Source: Catenulispora rubra
GTDB lineage: Bacteria > Actinomycetota > Actinomycetes > Streptomycetales > Catenulisporaceae
Assembly: GCF_015356825.1 (NCBI RefSeq)
Contig: NZ_JAACYW010000008.1
Coordinates: 1 to 64,000 of the forward strand
Direction of reading: 5' to 3'
Length of the DNA stretch: 64,000 nucleotides
Notes under the pieces: generated by a model
The model's database searches: none
The model's input: only the letters and a program-made list of their open reading frames with translations
Told to the model about the DNA's origin: nothing
Position numbers and translations under genes: made by a program
Shown here: one piece after another, positions 28,690-38,700 of the stretch
Position numbering within the stretch: position 1 is the stretch's first letter
How the letters are laid out: each line of letters opens with the position of its first letter

Positions 28690-30755
28690 CCTCCGAACTG
28701 CGGGGGGCAGTCGAGGACGAGGCAAGCCCACACCTGGACCTGCCGGGCGATGTGGCCGTCGGCGAGGCGATTCCGAGGCCGCGCAACAGTGTCCGGACCG
28801 CAGGCCCGGTTCTCGATCCGGCGCGCGCCCACCGCCGATCACCGGACTTCGTGCCCTTCGAAGCCACCGACGAGACCATCGCGCAGCGCTTCGCCCGCCA
28901 GGTCGCGCTCGGCCCGGACCGCCCCGCGGTCCTCGGCGACGACCGCCGGCTCAGCTACGCCGACCTGGCCGCCGAGGCCGGCGGGATCGCCGCGCTCATC
29001 GCAGGGCACGGAGGCACCGGCGACCGCGTGGGTCTGCTGATCGAGCACGGCCCGGCGATGATCGGCGCGGTCCTGGGCACGCTCGGCGCGGGCCGTTGCT
29101 ACGTGCCGCTGGACCCGGAGTTCCCGGCCGACCGCCTGGCATACATGGTCGAGCGCTGCGACATCTCGCTGGTCGTCGCCGACCAGGCCAACGCGGCCAA
29201 GGCCGCAGAGCTCGGGCGGCCGGTGGTGCTGACCGAGCAGGCCCGGCCCGCGCCTTACCAGCCCGTGGACGCCGACCCGCGCGATCCGGCCTACGTGCTG
29301 TTCACGTCCGGTTCGACCGGGCGGCCGAAGGGCGTGGTGCAGAACCACCGCAACGTCCTGCACGGCGTGCGCAACCACATCACCAACCTGCGCATCGCGC
29401 CCTCCGACCGGATCAGCCTCCTGACATCGTTCGGCTTCGACATGGCCGTCACCGACCTGTTCGCGGCGATCCTGTCCGGTGCCGCGGTGGTGCCGGTCGG
29501 CGTCCACCGGCACGGGCTCGGACAGCTGGCGTCCGCGATCGCCGAGCACGAGATAAGCGTCTACCACTCCACACCGACCGTCTTCCGCTACCTGACGGCC
29601 GAGCTCGGCCCGGGCCAGCGCCTGCCCTCGGTGCGGGCCGTGGTCCTCGGCGGCGAGGCCGTGACCGCGCTGGACCTGGCTGCGGTGCGCCGTTGTTTCG
29701 CCCAGGACTGCGTTCTGGTCAACGGCTACGGCGCGACCGAGGCCAGCTTCGCAGTCCAGAACCATGTGCCACCCGGCGTCCCCGCTGCTGAAGCGGTCCA
29801 CCACGAAGTGGTGCCGATCGGCAGGGGCCTGCCCGGCTACGAGATAGTGCTGCTGGACGAACAGGATCGGCCCGCCGAGGCCGGGCAGATCGTGATCCGG
29901 AGCCGGTATCTCGCGCTGGGCTACTGGCGGGAGCCGGAGCTGACCGCTGAGAAGTTCGCCGACGAGAGCGGGGACAGCGACAGCAGCGACCGCGATGGCA
30001 TGCGCCTCTACCGGACCGGTGACCTGGCCCAACGATTGCCGGACGGCCGCATCGTCTACGCAGGACGCGGCGACCGCCAGGTGAAGGTGCGCGGCAATCG
30101 TGTCGAGCTCGGCGAGGTCGAAGCACACCTGGCCGCGCTGACCGGCGTCGTCCGGGCGGTCGCGGTGTCCCGCACCGACGCGGCGGGCGCCGTCGAGGTC
30201 ATCGGGTACGTCCAGCCGACCCGCGACCAGACCGACCTGGAACCTGCGGAGCTGCGGACCGAACTCGCCGAGCGAGTGCCCGCCTACCTGGTGCCCGCAC
30301 GCTTCGTGGTCCTTCAGGGGTTCCCCCTCACCTCGACGGGCAAGGTGGACGTGGCCGCACTGCCGCTGCCCGCGCACCCCGGCACCGGTCCGGCCCCGAC
30401 GACTCCCACCGAGCGCGTCGTCGCGCAGGTGTGGTGCGCCGTCCTCGGTCTGGACCGGGTCGGCACCACCGACAACTTCTTCGACCTCGGCGGCAATTCG
30501 CTGCACCTGTCCCGGGTCCGGCAGCGGCTCGAACGCGATCACGGCCTGCACGTCGCCGCGATGAGCAGTTTCGAGTACCCGTCTGTGGGCACGCTGGCCG
30601 CCTATCTGGACGCCGCGGACGACGCTGATGGCACCGGAGGCGCCGACCAGGCTCCCGACTCCGACAACGTCGCCCGGATCGCCGACCGCCTCGCCCGCCG
30701 GCGCACCGCGCGGGCCCGGTCGGCCGACGCCCGCCGCACCGAGGCGGCGGGATGA
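28686..30755 (+). CDS. NRPS2: A-T didomain
   Basis: A 689-residue didomain. A 55-residue leader precedes the A domain (about 58-560: YVLFTSGSTGRPKG near 205, SFGFDMAVTDLF core, LYRTGDLAQ, STGKVDVAAL with the catalytic Lys). The T domain has Ser605 in GGNSL. A basic tail of about 45 residues follows (RIADRLARRRTARARS). There is no condensation domain, so this is a loading or stand-alone unit that places its amino acid on its own carrier for a partner enzyme. The specificity code by eye is about DMTHVGGFA-K, with no match I can name. It overlaps the PLP-type gene (ATGA) and the downstream KS (ATGA), suggesting that the adjacent KS receives its product. Confidence 0.9.
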   Translation: MTSELRGAVEDEASPHLDLPGDVAVGEAIPRPRNSVRTAGPVLDPARAHRRSPDFVPFEATDETIAQRFARQVALGPDRPAVLGDDRRLSYADLAAEAGGIAALIAGHGGTGDRVGLLIEHGPAMIGAVLGTLGAGRCYVPLDPEFPADRLAYMVERCDISLVVADQANAAKAAELGRPVVLTEQARPAPYQPVDADPRDPAYVLFTSGSTGRPKGVVQNHRNVLHGVRNHITNLRIAPSDRISLLTSFGFDMAVTDLFAAILSGAAVVPVGVHRHGLGQLASAIAEHEISVYHSTPTVFRYLTAELGPGQRLPSVRAVVLGGEAVTALDLAAVRRCFAQDCVLVNGYGATEASFAVQNHVPPGVPAAEAVHHEVVPIGRGLPGYEIVLLDEQDRPAEAGQIVIRSRYLALGYWREPELTAEKFADESGDSDSSDRDGMRLYRTGDLAQRLPDGRIVYAGRGDRQVKVRGNRVELGEVEAHLAALTGVVRAVAVSRTDAAGAVEVIGYVQPTRDQTDLEPAELRTELAERVPAYLVPARFVVLQGFPLTSTGKVDVAALPLPAHPGTGPAPTTPTERVVAQVWCAVLGLDRVGTTDNFFDLGGNSLHLSRVRQRLERDHGLHVAAMSSFEYPSVGTLAAYLDAADDADGTGGADQAPDSDNVARIADRLARRRTARARSADARRTEAAG

Positions 30756-32503
30756 GCGCCGTGACCGGCGAGGAGATCGCGGTGATCGGGCTGGCCTGCC
30801 GGCTTCCCGGGGCGCCGGACGTATCAGCGTTCTGGCAGAACCTGGTCGCCGGTGTCGACTCAGTGCACGACTACACCCGCGAGGAGCTGCTGGACCTGGG
30901 CATCGGCCCGGGCCTGCTGGACGATCCCGCGCACGTGCCGGCCGGCGGCCGGCTGCCAGGCGTGGAGGATTTCGACGCCGAGTTCTTCGGCTTCGGCCCC
31001 GGCGAGGCCGCACTCACCGACCCGCAGCACCGCCTGTTCCTGGAGGCGAGCTGGACCGCGCTGGAAGACGCCGGATACGACCCGGGCAGGTACCCGGGGC
31101 CGGTCGGCGTGTTCGGCTCGGCGTCGGTCAACCGGTATTTCCAGTTCCACCTGTTCGGGAACCCGGCGGTGTCCCGGGCCGACCGGGATGATTGGGAGGG
31201 CCGGCTGCTGGAGCATCAGGCCGCTGACTACCTCCCGGCGCAGACCGCGTACCGGCTCGGGCTGACCGGACCGGCGTTGGCCGTGCAGTCGGCGTGCTCC
31301 GGATCGCTGACCGCGGTGTGCCTAGCGGCGCAAAGCCTCGGCGACTTCCGGTGCGACCTGGCCCTGGCCGGCGGGGTGAGCGTGACCTGGCCGAGGTACC
31401 GGCACACCGTCGGCGGGCTGGTCGCGCGGGACGGGCGCTGCCGTGCCTACGACGCCTCGGGCACCGGAGCCGTCTACGGCAGCGGCGTCGGCGTCGTGGT
31501 CCTGAAGCGGCTGGCCGACGCCGAGGCCGACGGCGACCACGTGCACGCGGTCCTGCGCGGCTGGGCCCTGTCCAACGACGGCGCACAGCGCGCCGGATTC
31601 GCCGCGCCCGGCCTGTCCGGCCAGACCGCCGCGGCCGCCGAGGCACTGGCGGTGGCCGAGGTCGGCGCGGACGAGATCGGCCTGGTCGAGGGCAACGGCG
31701 GCGGGACCGTCTGGGGCGACGCGATCGAGGTCCAGGCCCTGACCCGGGCCTGGCGGGCAGCCGGCGCACGCGCCACGGCGGCCTGTGCGCTCGGCTCGGT
31801 GAAGACCAACGTGGGGCACCTCGACGCGGCCTCCGGCGTGACCAGTCTGATCAAGGCGATCCTGGCCGTGCGGCACGGGGTGATCCCGGCGAGCCTGCAC
31901 TTCGACAAACCCAACCCGGAAACCGGTTTGGAGGACAGCCCCTTCTTCGTGCCCACCGAGACGACGGCGTGGCCGGCCGATTCGGCGAATCCACGACTGG
32001 CCTCGGTGTGCGCGGCCGGGCTCGGCGGCTCGAACGCCCACGTGATCGTCGAACAACCGCCCGCACACGCGGCGGCCGAGCGTCGGCCGGGACCCTGGCC
32101 GTTGCCGCTGTCGGCGGCCTCACCGCAAGCCCTGGCCGAACAGATCAAGCGCCTGCGCACCTATCTGGCCGACCATCCCGACGTCGATCTCGCCGACGTC
32201 TCCTTCACCCTGGCCATGGGACGCAGAGCCTTGCGACACCGCTTCGCAGTGGTCTGTGACGATGTCGCCGAGGCCATCGCGGCGCTCGACCCGGAGTCGG
32301 ACCCGAGTCCCGAGCCCGGAACCGTGGCGGAGCTGGCCCGGCAATGGATGCTCGGCACCGCCGTGGACTGGAGCAGCGTGGTTTCGGGTCGCCGCGTTCC
32401 GTTGCCCGGCTACCCTTTCCAGCGGGTCCGGCACTGGATCGACCTGCCTGACGTGTCCGACGCGCCCGCCGCGACCGCCGACCGGTCCGGGGTGAACGCG
32501 TGA
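30752..32503 (+). CDS. Free-standing ketosynthase with catalytic His replaced by Asn
   Basis: A 583-residue KS (about 8-425) plus a C-terminal linker. The nucleophile is present: Cys182 in QSACSGSL. The second His is present: His356 in KTNVGHLDAASG. The first His of the usual EAHGTGT motif is Asn315 in VEGNGGGTVWGD, so the Cys-His-His triad is broken. KS domains with this change (KS0 in trans-AT systems) commonly transfer acyl groups without decarboxylative condensation. There is no AT or ACP, yet the end still carries the YPFQRVRHWID motif that normally follows an AT, as if an AT had been deleted (about 430-560). It is coupled by ATGA to NRPS2 and by GTGA to the thioesterase. It probably relays an acyl or aminoacyl group to the downstream PKS. 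Confidence 0.85.
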   Translation: MSAVTGEEIAVIGLACRLPGAPDVSAFWQNLVAGVDSVHDYTREELLDLGIGPGLLDDPAHVPAGGRLPGVEDFDAEFFGFGPGEAALTDPQHRLFLEASWTALEDAGYDPGRYPGPVGVFGSASVNRYFQFHLFGNPAVSRADRDDWEGRLLEHQAADYLPAQTAYRLGLTGPALAVQSACSGSLTAVCLAAQSLGDFRCDLALAGGVSVTWPRYRHTVGGLVARDGRCRAYDASGTGAVYGSGVGVVVLKRLADAEADGDHVHAVLRGWALSNDGAQRAGFAAPGLSGQTAAAAEALAVAEVGADEIGLVEGNGGGTVWGDAIEVQALTRAWRAAGARATAACALGSVKTNVGHLDAASGVTSLIKAILAVRHGVIPASLHFDKPNPETGLEDSPFFVPTETTAWPADSANPRLASVCAAGLGGSNAHVIVEQPPAHAAAERRPGPWPLPLSAASPQALAEQIKRLRTYLADHPDVDLADVSFTLAMGRRALRHRFAVVCDDVAEAIAALDPESDPSPEPGTVAELARQWMLGTAVDWSSVVSGRRVPLPGYPFQRVRHWIDLPDVSDAPAATADRSGVNA

Positions 32504-33261
32504 CCCCGCCGATGTGGTTCTCCGAAACCGGCGCCCACAACACCGGCCAGGCCGCCGACCTGTTCTGCCTCCCCTACGCCGGCGGCGGCGCCTCGGTGTT
32601 CCGGCGCTGGCCGGCGTCGTTCATCCCGGACATCAGGGTCCTGCCGGTGCAGCTACCGGGCCGGGAGACCCGGATCGCCGAGCCGCCGGAGTTCGACGCC
32701 GCCGAAGTCGCGGCGGCGATCGCGGACCGGGTGGACCGGCCCTTCGCACTGTTCGGGCACTCCCTCGGCGGCCGGCTCGCCTTCGAGGTGGTGCGCGAAT
32801 TCCGCCGGAACGGCGCGCCGTTGCCGGCGGCGGTCTACGTCTCCGGCAGCAAGCCGCCGGATGTGCGCGCCGACGGACCGTTCGACAAGCTGTCGCGGCT
32901 GGACGACGCGGAACTGCTGGAGCGGGTGGTCCAGGGCGGCGGCGTACCGGCCGAAGTGCTGGCCGAACCGGAGCTGCTGGACCTGATCCTGCCGACCCTG
33001 CGCGCCGACTTCGCCTGGCTGGACGACTACGTGTACCGGGCCGAGTCCCCGCTGCCGGTCCGGCTGACCGCCTTCGCAGGGCACGCCGATACGGCGGTCA
33101 CCCCGGCTGCCATGGCCGGATGGGCCCGCCACACCACCGCCGGGTTCGCCCTGCATCCGTTGGCCGGCGGGCACTTCTTCCTCCACGACCGGATCCCGGA
33201 GATCGCCTCGGTGATCCGGTCCGATCTGCGGACCCTGACTCACGCGGGAGGCCGCCGATGA
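32500..33261 (+). CDS. Type II thioesterase
   Basis: A 253-residue alpha/beta hydrolase of the NRPS/PKS-associated type II thioesterase family. It has LFCLPYAGGGASVFRRWP at 21-38, VLPVQLPGRETR, the nucleophile Ser88 in FGHSLGG, an Asp in AGHADTAV near residue 193, and the His in GGHFFLHD near 225. Such enzymes clear wrong or stalled acyl groups from carrier proteins. Length and motifs are typical. The start is GTG 32500, overlapping the KS stop as GTGA, and the stop overlaps the LanB start as ATGA, so expression is fixed to the assembly line. Unlike the fused thioesterase in the last NRPS, this one keeps the normal Ser nucleophile. Confidence 0.93.
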   Translation: MTPPMWFSETGAHNTGQAADLFCLPYAGGGASVFRRWPASFIPDIRVLPVQLPGRETRIAEPPEFDAAEVAAAIADRVDRPFALFGHSLGGRLAFEVVREFRRNGAPLPAAVYVSGSKPPDVRADGPFDKLSRLDDAELLERVVQGGGVPAEVLAEPELLDLILPTLRADFAWLDDYVYRAESPLPVRLTAFAGHADTAVTPAAMAGWARHTTAGFALHPLAGGHFFLHDRIPEIASVIRSDLRTLTHAGGRR

Positions 33262-35774
33262 CTGGCGCACAGATTGCCGGGACAACACAGATTGCCGGGA
33301 CAACACAGAACACCGGCGGCCACAGTGTCCCGCTCGGCGACACCGGATGGTCGGTGTGGCGCGAGGTGCTGCTGCGGACCACCGGGTTCCCGGCCGACGG
33401 CCTGGACCGGTTCGGCGCAGCCGCCGCCGCCGAGGCCGCCGACGCCCTGCTGGCCGGGACCGCGGCCGATGCCGCGCTGCGCACCGACTTCGACCGGGAG
33501 CTGACGGCCGTCGCCGGGGCCGAGTCGGCGCAGATCGCCGGGATCGTCGCCGATCCGCTCTTCCGCGAGGCCCTGGCCTGGCAGAACAGCTCGATGCAGG
33601 TCTGCCTGGACAGCCTGGCGTCCGGTCGCCCGACGAAACGCAGGATCCTGCGAAGGCGGGAGCGGGCCATCGCCCGGTACTGGCAGCGGTACTGCGCCAA
33701 GAACGAGACCATCGGCTTCTTCGGGCCGGTGTGCTGGGGCTCGATCGGCGCGGACGAGGCCGACGTGGTCCGGGCCGAGGCCGGACCGGCCCTGCTGCGG
33801 GACCGGAAGGTCTTCTTCGAACACTGGGCCCTGGACGCCTACGCGCAGACCCTCGCCGCGGATCCGGAGATCCGCGCCTTCCTTCCTCCCGCGCTGCTGC
33901 CGCATTTCGCCCTGGACGGCGACACGGTGCTGCGTCCGGCGCAACCGCCGCTGACGCTCCTGCCCGCCGAGGCCGAGCTGGTCCGGCGGTGCACCGGCGC
34001 CCCGGCCGCGACCGTCGTCGCGGGCCTGGTCGAGGACAGGGTCCTGCGACGCGCCGAGGACGGCTCGGCGATGCTCGACCGGCTGGTCGGGCGCGGCATT
34101 CTGACCTGGGACGCCGACCTGCCGATCGGCCCCGGCGGCGAGGACGTCCTGGCCGACCGGATCGCCGCGATCGCCGACGAGGCGCCGCGCGCCCGGGCGC
34201 TGGCCGGATTCCAGCGGCTTCAGGACGCCCGGGACAAGGTCACCGCGGCGGCCGGGGACGCCGAGGCTGTGCGCTCGGCGCTGGAATTCCTGGCCGCCGA
34301 GTTCGTCGCCCTGACCGGCCGGGACGCCACCCGGAGCGCGGGCCAGACGTACGCCGGCCGGACGCTGTGCGTCGAGGACACCGTCCGCGACCTCGACGTG
34401 GTGGTGGGCCGGCGGCTGCTCGACGACATCGCGGCGCCGCTGGAACCCCTGCTGCTGGCCGCGCGCTGGCTCAGCGCGGAGTTGGCCCGGACGCACTCGG
34501 AGGCGCTGCGGGCGCTGTTCGACGACCTGGCCGAGGCCGAGCCGGGCAAGCCGGTGAGCCTGGCCGACCTGTGGTTCCTGGCGCAGGGGCTCTGGTACGG
34601 CAGCGGGCCGCGGCCGGTGGACGCGGTCGCCGCCGACTTCGCCCGGCGCTGGTCGGCACTGTTCGGGCTGGACAAATCTAGCCCGGACCACGCTGACCTA
34701 GACCGCAATGACCCTGACCGCCATGACCTTTCTGGAGGCCGTGACCGCTCCGGTCCGGCCGGAGCCGCGTCGGACCAGGCCGCGTTGCAGCAAGCCGACA
34801 TCGTCCTGTCCGCCGCCGAAGTGAGCGCGCGCGCCGCGGAACTCTTCCCGGCCGAGCACCCGGGCTGGTCCGCTGGCCGGCTGCACAGTCCGGACCTGCA
34901 GATCTGCGCACCGGACCTCGAAGCCCTCAACCGCGGCGACTACCTGGTCGTGCTCGGCGAGTTGCACGTAGCCTGGGCGACGTTCGACTGCGCCGCGCTC
35001 ACGGTGTGCCATCCCCGGCCGCAGGACCTGGCCGCCGCGCTCGCCGCAGATCTCGGCGAGCACCGGATCCGGCTGCTCTACCCGACCGACTGGCCGCGGA
35101 CCACCTCGCGGCTCACGGACAGCCTGGACGGTCCGACCGACCACCGGCTCGGCATCGCCGCCGCGCCCGGCGCCAGCCGGGAGCACCTGCTGCCCGTCGC
35201 CTCGGTCACCGTGGCCGAGGTCGGCGGCGAGTTGGTCGCAAGCGCGGCCGACGGTCGCACCTGGCCGCTGCTGGAGATCTTCTCCACCCTGCTGGCGACG
35301 CACGCGGTGGACGGGTTCAAGACCACGGCGGCGGGCCACACCCCGCGGATCACCGTGGACCGGCTCGTGGTGGCCCGGCGGACCTGGCGGACCACGATCG
35401 GCCGGACCGGTCTGGCCGAGGCGTCCGGAGAAGCCGACCAGTACCTGGCCGCGCGCAGGTGGCGCGCGGCCCTGGGGCTGCCGGACCGGGCCTTCGTCAA
35501 GGTCGGTACCGAGGTGAAGCCCTTCTACGTCGATCTGACCAGTCCCACCCTCGTCTCCATGCTCTGCCAGACGATCCGCCGCGCGCAGGAGGTCGCCGGG
35601 CCGGAGGTGTCCGTCACGGTCAGCGAGATGCTGCCGGGCACGGACCAGGCCTGGGTCCCGGACCGGGCCGGCCGCCGCTATTTCAGTGAACTGCGTTTGC
35701 ACATCACCGACCCAGAACCAGCGCCGCCCTCGGGCGCCGAGCGATCGGAGGACCGCGATGCCGGCCACCGTTGA
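33258..35774 (+). CDS. LanB-like lantibiotic dehydratase (glutamylation-domain type)
   Basis: An 838-residue protein matching the N-terminal, tRNA-dependent glutamylation domain of lantibiotic dehydratases. A basic helix RRRERAIARYWQRY is followed by KNETIGFFGP (Lys148-Asn149-Glu150 on), which replaces the R(S/T)TPFGLF motif of classical LanB. A LanB-type end segment begins PRITVDRLVVARRTW, then KPFYVDLTSPTLVSML and YFSELRLHI. A separate elimination (SpaB_C) domain is not seen, either here or in the next genes. LanB proteins add Glu from Glu-tRNA to Ser/Thr and then eliminate it; lone or short LanBs can instead ligate amino acids from aminoacyl-tRNA. No RiPP precursor gene is visible. The N-terminus has an 18-bp DNA repeat (IAGTTQ twice). 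The start overlaps the thioesterase stop as ATGA. Confidence 0.8.
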   Translation: MTGAQIAGTTQIAGTTQNTGGHSVPLGDTGWSVWREVLLRTTGFPADGLDRFGAAAAAEAADALLAGTAADAALRTDFDRELTAVAGAESAQIAGIVADPLFREALAWQNSSMQVCLDSLASGRPTKRRILRRRERAIARYWQRYCAKNETIGFFGPVCWGSIGADEADVVRAEAGPALLRDRKVFFEHWALDAYAQTLAADPEIRAFLPPALLPHFALDGDTVLRPAQPPLTLLPAEAELVRRCTGAPAATVVAGLVEDRVLRRAEDGSAMLDRLVGRGILTWDADLPIGPGGEDVLADRIAAIADEAPRARALAGFQRLQDARDKVTAAAGDAEAVRSALEFLAAEFVALTGRDATRSAGQTYAGRTLCVEDTVRDLDVVVGRRLLDDIAAPLEPLLLAARWLSAELARTHSEALRALFDDLAEAEPGKPVSLADLWFLAQGLWYGSGPRPVDAVAADFARRWSALFGLDKSSPDHADLDRNDPDRHDLSGGRDRSGPAGAASDQAALQQADIVLSAAEVSARAAELFPAEHPGWSAGRLHSPDLQICAPDLEALNRGDYLVVLGELHVAWATFDCAALTVCHPRPQDLAAALAADLGEHRIRLLYPTDWPRTTSRLTDSLDGPTDHRLGIAAAPGASREHLLPVASVTVAEVGGELVASAADGRTWPLLEIFSTLLATHAVDGFKTTAAGHTPRITVDRLVVARRTWRTTIGRTGLAEASGEADQYLAARRWRAALGLPDRAFVKVGTEVKPFYVDLTSPTLVSMLCQTIRRAQEVAGPEVSVTVSEMLPGTDQAWVPDRAGRRYFSELRLHITDPEPAPPSGAERSEDRDAGHR
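33269..33304 (+). repeat. 18-bp tandem repeat at the LanB N-terminus
   Basis: ACAGATTGCCGGGACAAC occurs twice exactly (33269-33286 and 33287-33304), followed by a 5-base partial copy. It lies just after the start codon and encodes the IAGTTQ repeat. Confidence 0.9.
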
Positions 35775-38700
35775 TGCCGAAGACGTTAGCGCCACAGACG
35801 TTAATGCCAATGACCTCGACGACTTCTCGGAGGGCGTCGAACCGATCGCGATAGTGGGGATGGCCGCCCGGGTCCCCGGCGCGGACAACATCGACACGTT
35901 CTGGCAGAACCTCGTCGACGGCGTCGAGTCGATCACCTTCTTCTCCCGCGAGGAGCTGCTGGCGGCCGGCGTCGATCAGGACGAGATCGACGATCCCGGC
36001 TACGTCCCGGCCGCGCCGATCTGCGACCACATGACGGACTTCGACCACGACCTGTTCGGCATGTCGCCGCGCGAGGCCGCCATCGCCGATCCGCAGCACC
36101 GGATGTTCCTGGAGACGGCGCACAGCGCGCTGGAGGACGGTGGCTACGACCCGGCGCGCTACCCCGGGACGATCGGCGTCTACGCCGGAACCGGCGCGGA
36201 CGCCTACATGTGGCTGAACCTGAAGGCCGACCCCCAGCTGTGGTCGGCGATCGCCGGCGGGCTGTCGATCGCCACGTCCAACCAGCCGGACTACGTCGCG
36301 ACCTCGGTCTCCTACAAGCTGAACCTGCGCGGTCCGAGCATGACGGTGCACACCGCCTGCTCGACGTCGATGGTCGCGATCCACCTGGCGGCCGAGGCGC
36401 TGCGCAACGGCGAGTGCGACATGGCGCTGGCCGGCGGGGTGTGCGTGGAGCTGCCGTACATCACCGGCTACCAGGCGGTCGAGGGCTACACCTCGCCCGA
36501 CGGCCACTGCCGGCCGTTCGAGGCCCGGGCCGCCGGCACGCTGTGGGGCAGCGGCGCCGGGGTGGTCCTGCTCAAACGGCTCGACCAGGCGCTCGCCGAC
36601 GGCGACCACATCAGGTCCGTGATCCGCGGCGAGGCGGTGAACAACGACGGGTCGGCGAAGGTGGGCTTCTCCGCGCCGAGCGTCGAGGGCCAGACCGAGG
36701 CGGTGGCCCAGGCGGTCGCGGTGTCCGGGGTCGACCCGCGGAGCATCGGCTACGTCGAGGCGCACGGCACCGGCACCGCGCTCGGCGACCCGATCGAGGT
36801 GGCGGCGCTGACCGCGGCCTACGGGCACGGCAGCGCCGAGCGCGGCTGGTGCGCCCTGGGCTCGGTCAAGTCGAACATCGGCCACCTGAGCCAGGCCGCG
36901 GGCGTGGTCGGGGTCATCAAGACCACGCTGGCGCTGCAGCACCGGCTGATCCCGCCGACGGTCAACTTCCTGACCCCGAATCCGGCGATCGACTTCGACG
37001 ACACCCCGTTCCACGTGGTGTCGAACCTGACTGTATGGGACGGGGACGGCGGCGGCGGGCCGCGGCGGGCCGGGGTCAGCTCGTTCGGGATCGGCGGCAC
37101 CAACGCGCACCTGATCCTGCAGGAGGCGCCGGCCGCCGGGACCGCAGGCACTGCCGGAACCGCCGGGACCGCCGGGCGCCCGGCGGACCAGCCGCCCCGG
37201 CTGCTGACCCTGTCGGCCCGCACCGCGCCGGCGCTGGCCGCGGCGGTCACCCGGCTGGCCGACCATCTGGCCGCGAACCCCGGGATCGACCTGGACGACG
37301 TGGTCCACACCCTGCGGGTCGGCCGGGCCCGGCATCCGCAGCGGGCCGCGGTCGTCGCCGCCGACGCGGCGGACGCCGTCGTCGCACTGCGGGACCAGTC
37401 CCGGCTGCTCACCGCGCGCGCCGAGGGCACCGCGCCGTCGGTCGCGTTCTTGTTCTCCGGCCAGGGTTCGCAGTCCGCAGGCGTCGGCGCGGGGCTGTAT
37501 CGCAGTGAGCCGGTGTTCGCCGCCGCCGTCGACGAGTGCTGCGAACTGCTGCGTCCGCACCTCGACATCGATATACGAGACCTGATCTGCGCCGAGGGCG
37601 AGGCGCTGCCGGCGGCGCAGGACGCGCTGCGCGAGACCCGCGTCACCCAGCCGGCGTTGTTCGTGCTCGAATACGCGCTGGCCGAGCTGTGGCGCAGTCG
37701 CGGCGTCCGGCCGGCCGCGATGATCGGCCACTCCATCGGCGAATACGTCGCGGCCACCATGTCAGGGGTCTTCGAGTTGCCGGACGCCCTGCGGCTGGTG
37801 GCCGGACGCGGCGCGCTGATGCAGTCGGTGCGGCCCGGCGCGATGCTCGCGGTGTCCCTGGACGAGGCCGAACTGCGCGACCTGCTCCCGCCGGAGCTGT
37901 CGCTGGCGGCGGTGAACGGGCCGCGGGCCTGCGTGGTGGCCGGCCAGACCGAGGCCGTCGAGGCGTTCGCGAAGCAGCTGGCTGCCGGGCCGACCAAGGT
38001 CCAGACCCGGATGCTGCGGACCTCGCACGCGTTCCACTCGGCGATGATGGACCCGGTCGTCGAGCAGTTCGCCGCGCTCGTGGAATCGGTTCCGCGCCGG
38101 GCCCCGCAGACTCCTTTCCTGTCCAACGTGACCGGGGACTGGATCACCGCCGAGCAGGCCGAGGACCCGGGGTACTGGGCCGGGCACCTGCGCGGGACGG
38201 TGCGGTTCGGCGACTGCGTCGCCCGGCTGCTGTCCGAGGGCAGCTGGACGCTCCTGGAGTGCGGTCCGGGCCGCCAGCTCGCCGGTCTGGCCCGGATGCA
38301 GACCGACCGGACCTCCCCGCCGCTGGCCAGCCTGCCGGGCAAGCCGGAGACCGAGGTCGTGGACTTCGAGCGGACGACCGGTGCGCTGTGGATCGCCGGC
38401 GTCCCGGTCGAACTGCCGGAGGTCGGCCGCCGGATTCCGCTGCCGACGTATCCATACCAGCGGGTGCGGCACTGGATCGATCCGGTGCCCGAGGCCGCCG
38501 GCGCGCACACCGGCCCGAGCCGGCCCCAGCGGGGCGGGACGGCGCCGATCAGCCGGTGGTTCGCGGTGCCGACCCGGCGCCAGCTGCCGCCCGACCCCCG
38601 GGTCGCGGACTTCGACAGTGCTCTGACATTCGTGGCCGGGCCGCGCGGTGAAGCGTTGGCCGCCGAACTGCGCCGGCGCGGCGTGGCGGTGACCGAGATC

